Source of the DNA: Pseudonocardiales bacterium
GTDB taxonomy: Bacteria > Actinomycetota > Actinomycetes > Mycobacteriales > Jatrophihabitantaceae
Assembly (NCBI GenBank): GCA_030840415.1
Contig: JAVEEO010000469.1
Location: forward strand, 1 to 7,951
Reading direction: 5' to 3'
Length of the DNA: 7,951 nt
Position 1 is the first letter of the stretch. Each line of letters starts with the position of its first letter. The position numbers and the translations under genes were made by a program. Below the pieces are notes generated by a model. That model had not been told where the DNA came from. It did not search any database and worked only from the letters and a program-made list of their open reading frames with translations. Of the stretch, positions 1 to 5,366 are shown piece after piece.

Positions 1-11
1 GAGCGGAGCGA

Positions 12-56
12 ATGACCGGTGATCCGGGCGCAGCGAGCGAGGAGCGGAGCGAATGA
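12..56 (+). other. putative 14-codon minicistron, copy 1
   Basis: ATG at 12 opens a short frame encoding MTGDPGAASEERSE with TGA at 54-56. That stop overlaps the ATG of the next unit (53-55) as ATGA, the arrangement used for translational coupling. The frame is a direct consequence of the 41-bp repeat. It may be a real leader cistron or only a by-product of the repeat. No known function is claimed. The first bases of the window also read as GAG CGG AGC GAA TGA (1-15), so an upstream gene or repeat unit could end here with the same ERSE tail. Confidence 0.35.
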
Positions 57-97
57 CCGGTGATCCGGGCGCAGCGAGCGAGGAGCGGAGCGAATGA
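53..97 (+). other. putative 14-codon minicistron, copy 2
   Basis: ATG at 53 follows GGAG (41-44) by eight bases and encodes the same 14 residues as copy 1. It ends with TGA at 95-97, which overlaps the dehydrogenase start ATG (94-96) as ATGA. Ribosomes finishing this frame would sit on the start codon of the dehydrogenase gene. Translation is inferred only from the spacing and the ATGA overlap. Confidence 0.35.
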
Positions 98-1098
98 CGA
101 GACCGACCACGGCGCGGGCGTTCTGGCTGCGTGAGCCGGGGGTGGGCGAGATCCGGTCGGTGCCGCTGCCCGACCCGGGTCCGGACGAGGTCCTGGTGCG
201 CACGCTGTATTCCGGAATCAGCCGGGGCACCGAGACCCTGGTGTTCCGCGGCGAGGTGCCGGTCAGCCAGTACGCCGCGATGCGGGCGCCGTTCCAGCAC
301 GGCGAGTTCCCCGGGCCGCTCCAGTACGGCTACCTCAGCGTCGGCGTCGTCGAGCAGGGACCGCCCCGGCTGACCGGCCGGACCGTGTTCTGCCTGTACC
401 CGCACCAGAGCGCCTACGTGGTGCCGGCGGCGGCGGTGTTGCCGGTGCCCGAGCAGGTGCCAGCGGCCCGGGCGGTGCTGGCCGGCACCGTCGAGACCGC
501 CGTCAACGCCCTCTGGGACGCCGCTCCGCTGCTCGGCGACCGGATCACCGTGGTCGGCGCCGGCATGGTGGGCTGCTGCGTCGCGCGGCTGGCCGGCCGG
601 TTTCCCGGCGTGGACGTCGAACTCGTCGACCTCGATCCGAGCCGGGCGCCCACCGCGGCCGCGCTCGGCGTCCGGTTCGCGCTGCCGGCCGAGGCCGGCA
701 CCGACCGTGACCTGGTGGTGCACACCAGCGCTACCGCCGCCGGGCTGCAACGATCCCTGGAACTGCTCGCACCCGAGGGCAGCGTCCTCGAACTCAGCTG
801 GTACGGCGACCGCGCCGTCGAGCTGACGCTGGGCAGCGCGTTCCACTCGCGCCGGCTGGCGATCCGGGCCAGCCAGGTCGGCACGGTGTCCCCGGCGCAG
901 CGCCGCCGCGGCCCGGCCGACCGGCTGGCCCTGGCCCTGCGGCTGCTGGACGATCCGGCCTTCGACGCGCTGCTCACCGGCGAGTCCGACTTCGACGAGT
1001 TGCCCTCGGTAATGCTCCGGCTGGCCGCCGGCACGCTGCCGGCGATCTGCCATACCATCCGCTACTCCAGCAGCGACAACTCCAGCGCCGTCCAGTGA
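94..1098 (+). CDS. BchC-like medium-chain dehydrogenase (zinc ligands lost)
   Basis: A 334-residue protein of the medium-chain dehydrogenase/reductase superfamily. The N-terminal GroES-like half contains ISRGTE (residues 42-47) where zinc alcohol dehydrogenases have CGTD-like residues, and LQYGY (76-80) where they have PGHE. The catalytic-zinc Cys and His therefore appear replaced by Ser43 and Tyr78. The four-cysteine structural zinc lobe is missing as well. The Rossmann half has GAGMVG at 155-160 and Asp179 at the end of the second strand, which favours NAD(H). ISRGTE-type members include bacteriochlorophyllide dehydrogenase BchC and many automatically named zinc-binding alcohol dehydrogenases. 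The ATG lies in the third repeat copy, eight bases after GGAG. It leads the pterin/pyrimidine-type gene run, and oxidation or reduction of that pathway's product is a reasonable guess. The substrate is unknown. Confidence 0.85.
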   Translation: MTRPTTARAFWLREPGVGEIRSVPLPDPGPDEVLVRTLYSGISRGTETLVFRGEVPVSQYAAMRAPFQHGEFPGPLQYGYLSVGVVEQGPPRLTGRTVFCLYPHQSAYVVPAAAVLPVPEQVPAARAVLAGTVETAVNALWDAAPLLGDRITVVGAGMVGCCVARLAGRFPGVDVELVDLDPSRAPTAAALGVRFALPAEAGTDRDLVVHTSATAAGLQRSLELLAPEGSVLELSWYGDRAVELTLGSAFHSRRLAIRASQVGTVSPAQRRRGPADRLALALRLLDDPAFDALLTGESDFDELPSVMLRLAAGTLPAICHTIRYSSSDNSSAVQ

Positions 1099-1127
1099 TC
1101 TTCAGGGACCCGAGTGCAGCTTTCCCC

Positions 1128-1136
1128 GAGAGGTGA
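1128..1136 (+). promoter_or_regulatory. ribosome binding site for the PTPS-like gene
   Basis: GAGAGG (1128-1133) lies six bases before the GTG at 1140. It fixes that GTG as the start and places the residues FSVTV at the N-terminus, as expected for the first beta strand of the PTPS fold. Confidence 0.7.
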
Positions 1137-1139
1137 GCC

Positions 1140-1538
1140 GTGTTCAGCGTGACCGTCCGCGATTCCATGATGATTGCCCATAGTTTCCGGGGCGAGGTGT
1201 TCGGGCCCGCGCAGCAATTGCACGGTGCCACCTACGTCGTCGATGCCACCTTCCGCCGCCCGGAGCTGGATGCCGACAACCTGGTGGTCGACATCGGCCG
1301 CGCGGCCGAGCAGTTGCACGCCGTCCTGAGCGAGTTGAACTACCGCAACCTCGACGAGGACGAGGAGTTCGCGGGCGTCAACACCTCCACCGAAGCGCTG
1401 GCCCGGGTGGTCGCCGACCGGCTGGCCGGCCGGATCGCCGGCGGCGCGCTCGGCGAGCAGGCCCGCGGGCTGGCCGGCCTCGTCGTCACCTTGCGCGAGT
1501 CGCACATCGCCTGGGCCAGTTACGAGCGGGTGCTGTGA
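1140..1538 (+). CDS. divergent 6-pyruvoyl-tetrahydropterin synthase / QueD homologue
   Basis: A 132-residue single-domain protein, about the usual length for PTPS/QueD (T-fold). It starts at GTG with a good ribosome binding site. Family features visible are His14 in the first strand (IAHSF), the HG-x-x-Y segment at 28-32, Asp51 in VVDIG, LNYRNLD at 66-72, NTSTE at 81-85 and the C-terminal [11 protein letters not shown] with Glu120. Classical members carry HGH, whose two histidines bind zinc with the first-strand His, and a catalytic Cys a few residues before it. Here the motif reads HGA (28-30) and no Cys occurs anywhere in the protein. The standard zinc site and nucleophile are therefore altered, so the canonical reaction on dihydroneopterin triphosphate is doubtful. 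A related activity on a pterin-like or pyrimidine substrate is plausible. The stop overlaps the glycosyltransferase start as GTGA, indicating coupled expression. Confidence 0.85.
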   Translation: MFSVTVRDSMMIAHSFRGEVFGPAQQLHGATYVVDATFRRPELDADNLVVDIGRAAEQLHAVLSELNYRNLDEDEEFAGVNTSTEALARVVADRLAGRIAGGALGEQARGLAGLVVTLRESHIAWASYERVL

Positions 1539-2569
1539 CGGCAGTACACGCCGTGCTGCCGGCCGGCATCGACGATCCTGCCGAACCGAGCGGCGGCAAC
1601 CGTTACGACCGGCGGATCTGCGACGGGCTGGCCGCGCTCGGCTGGACGGTCCGCGAGCACCAGCTGCCCGGCGACTGGCCGCAGCCGGATCGGGCGGCCC
1701 GGGCGCGACTGGCCGGCGTGCTCGCCGGCCTTGCCGACGGCACGGTGGTGCTGCTCGACGGCCTGATCGCCTCGGCGGTCCCGGACGTCCTGCTGCCCGA
1801 AGCCGTCCGGCTGCGGCTGGTGGTGCTGATGCACATGCCGGTCGAGGACCTGCGGGAGCGCGCGGTGGTGCTGGCCGCGGCGGCGGTCATCACCACCAGC
1901 GACTGGACCCGGCGCCGGTTGCTGGAGCGCTACCGGCTCGACCCGGCCGCCGTGCACGTTGCCGAGCCTGGCGTGTCCGCCGCCGCGCCGGCGTTGGGGA
2001 CGGCGGCCGGGAGCGAGCTGCTCTGCGTCGGCGCCGTGACACCGGTCAAGGGGCATGACGTGCTGCTGGGCGCGCTGGCGGCGGTCGCCGACCTGCCGGT
2101 GCGGTGCCTGTGCGTCGGCAGCCTGACCCGGGAACCGGGCTACGTCCGCGAGCTGCGCCGGCGGATCGCTCTCAGCGGGCTCGACAACCGGATGTGCCTG
2201 GTCGGCCCGCGAACCGGCACCGACCTGCACGCCGCCTACGCCGGCGCGGATGCCCTGGTGCTGGCCTCACGGGCCGAGTCCTACGGCATGGTCGTCACCG
2301 AAGCGTTGGCCCGTGGCCTGCCGGTGATCGCGCCGGATCTCGGCGGCGTTCCCGAGGCGCTGGGCTTCGGCGCGGACGGCAACCGGCCCGGCCTGCTGGT
2401 GGCCCCCGGCGACGTGCCGGCGCTCGCGAACGCGTTGCGCAGTTGGCTGGGCGATGGCGGGCTGCGGGCCGGGCTGCGCCGGGCAGCCGGCGAGCGCCGG
2501 GCCGGCCTGCCCAGCTGGTCGGCCACCGTGGCGCGGGTCGCCCGGGTACTGGCGACCGTGGCCCCGTAG
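1535..2569 (+). CDS. GT4-family glycosyltransferase (GT-B fold)
   Basis: A 344-residue retaining-type glycosyltransferase, near the usual length for family GT4. The N-terminal acceptor domain begins with VHAVLPAG and a glycine-rich GG-N-RYDRRI loop (20-28). The C-terminal donor domain shows [11 protein letters not shown] near residue 164. It also has the EX7E signature, Glu248 and Glu256 in [14 protein letters not shown], which binds the nucleotide-sugar, and [16 protein letters not shown] follows. The GTG start at 1535 overlaps the preceding stop by four bases (GTGA), so translation is probably coupled to the PTPS-like gene. No signal peptide or membrane segment is evident, so it is probably cytoplasmic. 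It may glycosylate the product of the surrounding pathway or a lipid carrier handled by the next gene's membrane protein. Donor and acceptor cannot be read from sequence. Confidence 0.88.
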   Translation: MTAVHAVLPAGIDDPAEPSGGNRYDRRICDGLAALGWTVREHQLPGDWPQPDRAARARLAGVLAGLADGTVVLLDGLIASAVPDVLLPEAVRLRLVVLMHMPVEDLRERAVVLAAAAVITTSDWTRRRLLERYRLDPAAVHVAEPGVSAAAPALGTAAGSELLCVGAVTPVKGHDVLLGALAAVADLPVRCLCVGSLTREPGYVRELRRRIALSGLDNRMCLVGPRTGTDLHAAYAGADALVLASRAESYGMVVTEALARGLPVIAPDLGGVPEALGFGADGNRPGLLVAPGDVPALANALRSWLGDGGLRAGLRRAAGERRAGLPSWSATVARVARVLATVAP

Positions 2570-2588
2570 CGACCCGGAGCTGAACCGA

Positions 2589-3698
2589 GTGGCGTCCGGG
2601 CACGTATGCCAGGTCGGACGGTGCCGCCGGGCCAGCCGCGCGGTCTCCTCGACGATGGGCACGCCGATGGGTCGGACCTGGTGGGGCTGGGCCCGCCTGC
2701 TGGGCGGTGCGGCGATCCTGGCCGTGCTGGTGCGCCATCTCGGCACTGCCCCGTTCCTGCACGGGCTGCGCACCGTCGACGGCTGGTCGCTGGCCGCCGC
2801 GAGTGGCCTCGCCGCCGTCACGACGGTGTGCTGCGCCTGGCGGTGGAGCCTGGTCGCGCGCGGGCTGGGAGTCGCGGTGCCGCTCGGCGAGGCGATCCGG
2901 GCGTACTACCGCTCGCAGTTCCTCAACACCGCCCTGCCCGGAGGCATGCTGGGCGACCTGCACCGCGGCGTGGTGCACGGCCGCAGAGCCGGCGACGTCG
3001 GACGCGGGTTGCGGGCCGTCGGCTGGGAGCGGCTGGCCGGTCAGCTGGTGCAGGCCGCGCTGGCGGTACCGGTACTGCTGGCGCTGCCCTCGCCGGTGCG
3101 CCCGGCGATGCCGGCCGTGCTGGCGGTCACCGCGCTGATCGCCGCCCTGGCGCTGGTGGTTGGGGGTGGGCGGCTGCCGGTCGGTGCCCGGTCACGGTGG
3201 GCGCGGGTGGTGCGGGCAGCCGGTTCGGACCTGCGCACCGGCCTGTTGGGCCGCCGGGCCTGGCCGGGCATCGTGGTCGCGTCCGTGGTGGTGGTGGCCG
3301 GGCACGTCGCGACGTTCCTGATCGCCGCGCGGGCCGCCGGGGTGACCACACCGCCGTCCCGGTTGCTGCCGCTGGCGCTGCTGATCCTGCTGGCGATGGC
3401 GGTGCCGGTCACCATCGGCGGCTGGGGCCCGCGCGAGGGAGTCGCCGCCTGGGCGTTCGGGGCGGCCGGGCTGGGCGCGGCCGCCGGCCTTGCCACCGCC
3501 GTCGCGTACGGGATGCTGGTGCTGGTCGCGAACCTGCCCGGCGCCCTGGTGCTGGCCGCCGAACTGCCCCGCCAGGGCAACCACCGGCCGGTGCCGTCGC
3601 CACGGCCGGCCGCCGCGTCCTGGCCGGACGGGTCGGCCGCCGCGTCCCGGCCGCTGGCCGTCGCAACGCTCCCCGCAGCCCGGCGTCCCGGCGGTTGA
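2589..3698 (+). CDS. membrane protein, lysylphosphatidylglycerol synthase TM / UPF0104 family
   Basis: About 369 residues from the GTG at 2589, which has GGAG nine bases upstream. ATG codons at 2655 and 2667 are alternative starts and lack a clear ribosome binding site. Roughly eight hydrophobic segments can be seen, at about residues 39-51, 67-83, 151-167, 174-193, 227-248, 258-276, 285-305 and 307-325. Family hallmarks are NTALPGGMLGDLHRG (113-126) and the later GGWGPREG (277-284) with its conserved Glu. These match the transmembrane domain shared with MprF and with AglD-like proteins, here without an attached synthetase domain. Such proteins often neighbour glycosyltransferases and are suspected of lipid flipping or anchoring. 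The Pro/Ala/Arg-rich tail after about residue 325 carries a nine-codon in-frame repeat. Substrate and direction are unknown. Confidence 0.8.
   Translation: MASGHVCQVGRCRRASRAVSSTMGTPMGRTWWGWARLLGGAAILAVLVRHLGTAPFLHGLRTVDGWSLAAASGLAAVTTVCCAWRWSLVARGLGVAVPLGEAIRAYYRSQFLNTALPGGMLGDLHRGVVHGRRAGDVGRGLRAVGWERLAGQLVQAALAVPVLLALPSPVRPAMPAVLAVTALIAALALVVGGGRLPVGARSRWARVVRAAGSDLRTGLLGRRAWPGIVVASVVVVAGHVATFLIAARAAGVTTPPSRLLPLALLILLAMAVPVTIGGWGPREGVAAWAFGAAGLGAAAGLATAVAYGMLVLVANLPGALVLAAELPRQGNHRPVPSPRPAAASWPDGSAAASRPLAVATLPAARRPGG
3608..3653 (+). repeat. in-frame direct repeat in the membrane protein tail
   Basis: GGCCGCCGCGTCCTGGCCG at 3608-3626 recurs at 3635-3653 with one change, 27 bases (nine codons) apart. 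Both copies encode an AAAS-rich stretch in the low-complexity C-terminal tail. It looks like a small duplication in an unconstrained region. Confidence 0.7.
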
Positions 3699-3700
3699 GC

Positions 3701-4393
3701 GTGGCCGAGCGTCCCTACACCCTGCTGAGCTGCGGCATGTCGCTCGACGGCTACCTGGACAGCCCGACCCGGACCAGGTTGGCGCTGTCCAACGACGCTG
3801 ACTTCGATCGGGTGGACGCCGTCCGGGCCGGCTGCGACGCGGTGCTGGTGGGCGCGGCGACCATCCGCAACGACAACCCACGGCTGCTGGTGCGCTCCCC
3901 GCAGCGGCGCGCCGAACGGCTGGCCCGCGGTCAGGGCCCGTCGCCGATGAAGGTGACCGTGACGGAGTTGGCCAAGCTGGATGCCGGCGCCCGGTTCTTC
4001 AGCTGCGGCGATGCGGCCAAGCTGGTGTACTGCGCCAGCGCAGCGGTCGACGAGGCCCGGCACCGGCTCGGGCCGGTCGCCACCGTGATCGATGGCGGCC
4101 AGCCGGTGGACCTGCGGTGGCTGACCGAGGATCTGGCCGGCCGGGGTGTCCGGCGCCTGATGGTCGAGGGCGGCGGCACGGTGCTCACCCAGTTCCTGAC
4201 CGAGGATCTGGCCGACGAGCTCCAGCTGGTGGTGGCACCCTTCTTCGTCGGCGAGTCCGGCGCGCGCCGGCTGGTCGGTGCCGGCCACTTCCCGTGGAAC
4301 CCGGACCGGCGCGCGAGGCTGGCCGAGGTCCGTCAGATCGGCGACGTGGTCCTGCTGCGGTATGCCCTGTCGCCGCGATTTGTCAGCGAATGA
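3701..4393 (+). CDS. RibD C-terminal domain protein (dihydrofolate reductase fold), no deaminase
   Basis: A 230-residue stand-alone RibD_C/dihydrofolate reductase-like protein. In riboflavin synthesis this domain uses NAD(P)H to reduce the ribosylamino group of the GTP-derived pyrimidine to ribitylamino. Visible motifs are CGMSLDGYLD (11-20), VGAATIRNDNP (50-60), the VEGGGT dinucleotide-binding turn (155-160) and DELQLVVAPFFVGE (172-185). The zinc deaminase domain that precedes it in bifunctional bacterial RibD is absent, so any reduction would act on the diamino substrate, as in the fungal and archaeal order. The GTG at 3701 has GGCGG a few bases upstream. A TTG at 3695 overlapping the previous stop (TTGA) is the alternative start. 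The long open frame upstream of 3695 is a shadow of the membrane protein gene. It sits directly before the GTP cyclohydrolase II gene, which would supply its substrate. Confidence 0.85.
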   Translation: MAERPYTLLSCGMSLDGYLDSPTRTRLALSNDADFDRVDAVRAGCDAVLVGAATIRNDNPRLLVRSPQRRAERLARGQGPSPMKVTVTELAKLDAGARFFSCGDAAKLVYCASAAVDEARHRLGPVATVIDGGQPVDLRWLTEDLAGRGVRRLMVEGGGTVLTQFLTEDLADELQLVVAPFFVGESGARRLVGAGHFPWNPDRRARLAEVRQIGDVVLLRYALSPRFVSE

Positions 4394-4394
4394 C

Positions 4395-4399
4395 GGAGG
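4395..4399 (+). promoter_or_regulatory. ribosome binding site deciding the GTP cyclohydrolase II start
   Basis: GGAGG at 4395-4399 stands eight bases before the ATG at 4408. An in-frame ATG at 4390, overlapping the preceding stop as ATGA, would add six residues but has no ribosome binding site of its own. It remains possible through translational coupling. Confidence 0.75.
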
Positions 4400-4407
4400 A
4401 AACGCCG

Positions 4408-5088
4408 ATGCCTGACCGGCTGCCGGTAGCGACGGTCCGCAGGCAGCTGATGCTGCCGCTGCGGTTCGCCGACGGTTACGTCACCACCGCGCGGGTGTTC
4501 AGCTTCGACGGCCTGGTCGACGGCCGGGAGCATCTGGCCCTCGGCCTGGGCGGATACGCCGACGGCCCGCCGGCTCGGGAGCCGGGTGCGGTGCCGCTGG
4601 TGCGCCCGCACAGCGAGTGCCTCACCGGCGACGTGCTGGGCAGCCAGCGCTGCGATTGCGGCCCGCAGCTGCGCGAGGCGGTCGAGCGCATCACCGACTC
4701 CGGTGGCTTCCTGCTGTACCTGCGCCAGGAAGGGCGGGGCATCGGCCTGTACGCCAAACTCGACGCCTACGCGCTGCAGGATGCCGGCCTGGACACCTAC
4801 CAGGCCAATCTCGCGTTGGGCTACGCCGAGGACGAGCGCGACTACACGGTGGCGGCGCAGATGCTGCGGGCGCTCGGGGTGAGCCGGCTGGCGCTGCTGA
4901 GCAACAACCCCGACAAGGCCGCCCAGCTCGGCCGGCTCGGCCTGACGGTGACCGAGCGGGTGCCGACCGACCAGCACCTGTCCGCCATCAACGCGCGCTA
5001 CCTGGCGGCCAAGGCCGGGCACGGCGGGCACACCCTGGGGCCGCCGGCAGCCCCGCCCGCGCCATTCGCCTCGCGCCTGACCGGCTGA
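4408..5088 (+). CDS. ribA: GTP cyclohydrolase II
   Basis: A 226-residue stand-alone GTP cyclohydrolase II, slightly longer than the roughly 200 residues of E. coli RibA and not fused to a RibB domain. It opens GTP, releasing formate and pyrophosphate, to give 2,5-diamino-6-ribosylamino-4(3H)-pyrimidinone 5'-phosphate. Zinc ligands Cys71, Cys82 and Cys84 lie in HSECLTGD-x6-CDCG. RQEGRGIGL (106-114), KLDAYALQD (117-125) and DERDY (142-146) carry the counterparts of E. coli Tyr105 (Tyr121) and Arg128 (Arg144), and LLSNNPDK supplies the nucleotide-binding loop. A normal full reaction is therefore expected. The last ~15 residues form a Pro/Ala-rich extension. The neighbouring RibD-type reductase could use its product. 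With no other rib genes nearby, I infer a specialised paralogue rather than the housekeeping enzyme, so the symbol denotes family only. Confidence 0.92.
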   Translation: MPDRLPVATVRRQLMLPLRFADGYVTTARVFSFDGLVDGREHLALGLGGYADGPPAREPGAVPLVRPHSECLTGDVLGSQRCDCGPQLREAVERITDSGGFLLYLRQEGRGIGLYAKLDAYALQDAGLDTYQANLALGYAEDERDYTVAAQMLRALGVSRLALLSNNPDKAAQLGRLGLTVTERVPTDQHLSAINARYLAAKAGHGGHTLGPPAAPPAPFASRLTG

Positions 5089-5114
5089 GCGGTTCCGGCG
5101 CCGACGCCGTTGCC

Positions 5115-5228
5115 CTCAGTACGAGCAGAACCCCTCGGTACGAGCAGAACCCCTCGATACCAGCAGAACCCCTCGGTACGAGCAGAACCCGTCGGTACGA
5201 GCAGAACCCCTCGGTACGAGCAGAACCC
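5115..5228. repeat. 19-bp tandem repeat, six copies
   Basis: Six head-to-tail copies start at 5115, 5134, 5153, 5172, 5191 and 5210, with consensus CTCGGTACGAGCAGAACCC. Copies 2, 4 and 6 are identical. Copy 1 has CTCAGT, copy 3 reads CTCGATACCAG, and copy 5 starts with G. A six-base remnant (CTCAGT) follows at 5229. Across each junction GTACGAG can pair with the next CTC-G-GTAC around an eight-base loop with one bulged G. The transcript could therefore form a series of mutually exclusive hairpins. With no spacers between copies this is not a CRISPR array. A variable-number repeat or a multi-site binding region are both possible. Confidence 0.93.
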
Positions 5229-5280
5229 CTCAGTGTCGGCGACCACCGCCGGCGAACGCACCTCTGCACGTGCGGTCGCG

Positions 5281-5307
5281 GCGTTCTCCGCACCACAGGA
5301 GAAACGC
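5281..5307 (+). promoter_or_regulatory. stem-loop in the antiporter leader (possible terminator of the upstream run)
   Basis: GCGTTCTCC (5281-5289) pairs with GGAGAAACGC (5298-5307), giving nine base pairs with one bulged A and an eight-base loop. No T-run follows, so intrinsic termination is uncertain. A role as leader RNA structure is equally possible. Confidence 0.45.
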
Positions 5308-5342
5308 GCCCTGCCGCAACCTCGAACAATCGAGGAAAGGGC
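5308..5342 (+). promoter_or_regulatory. nested stem-loop upstream of the antiporter start
   Basis: CCTCGA (5320-5325) and TCGAGG (5330-5335) form a perfect six-pair stem with loop ACAA. GCCCT (5308-5312) and AGGGC (5338-5342) can close an outer stem around it. This begins immediately after the 5281-5307 hairpin and ends 24 bases before the GTG. Confidence 0.45.
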
Positions 5343-5351
5343 AAGCGTATC

Positions 5352-5366
5352 GAGGGGATACATATC
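5352..5366 (+). promoter_or_regulatory. ribosome binding site and adjoining palindrome of the antiporter gene
   Basis: GAGGGG (5352-5357) lies nine bases before the GTG at 5367 and supports that start. GATACATATC (5357-5366) is an interrupted palindrome that fills the spacer exactly between the ribosome binding site and the start codon. Confidence 0.6.

Larger units (their letters stand above)
1..98 (+). repeat. 41-bp tandem repeat, 2.4 copies, ending inside the first gene
   Basis: Two complete 41-bp units (1-41 and 42-82) are identical. A third begins at 83 and matches through 98, where it diverges inside the first codons of the dehydrogenase gene. Each unit holds GAGGAG or GGAG (41-44 and 82-85) eight bases before an ATG (53 and 94). 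The array may continue left of the window, because base 1 is already within the repeat pattern. Similar GC-rich repeats containing AGCGAGCGAGGAGCGGAGCG are familiar to me from Micromonosporaceae intergenic regions; this is a recollection and was not searched. Confidence 0.9.
5089..5366 (+). other. non-coding interval with tandem repeats and inverted repeats
   Basis: No credible gene lies between the GTP cyclohydrolase II stop and the antiporter start. Open frames here come from the stop-free 19-bp repeat and have no supported start or family match. The first half is the tandem repeat (5115-5228). The second half contains CGGCG/CGCCG arms (5237-5251), the palindrome GCACGTGC (5266-5273) and the stem-loops listed separately. 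No clear -35/-10 pair was recognised, although a promoter for the antiporter gene is expected here. Confidence 0.75.

Noticed and set aside
2606..3700. Upstream extension of the RibD-like frame to position 2606
   Set aside because: The extension lies in another frame over the membrane protein gene and is Arg/Gly/Ala-rich shadow sequence. Family similarity begins only at about 3716.
3041..4288. Minus-strand open frame of 415 codons
   Set aside because: It is antisense to the membrane protein and RibD-like genes, which have clear family motifs on the + strand. No motif was recognised in the antisense product.
5115..5228. CRISPR array
   Set aside because: The 19-bp units are directly adjacent with no spacers, and no cas genes are present.
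4617..5366. Upstream extension of the antiporter frame
   Set aside because: It overlaps the GTP cyclohydrolase II gene in another frame and then crosses the tandem repeat. The GTG at 5367 has a ribosome binding site and gives the expected N-terminus.
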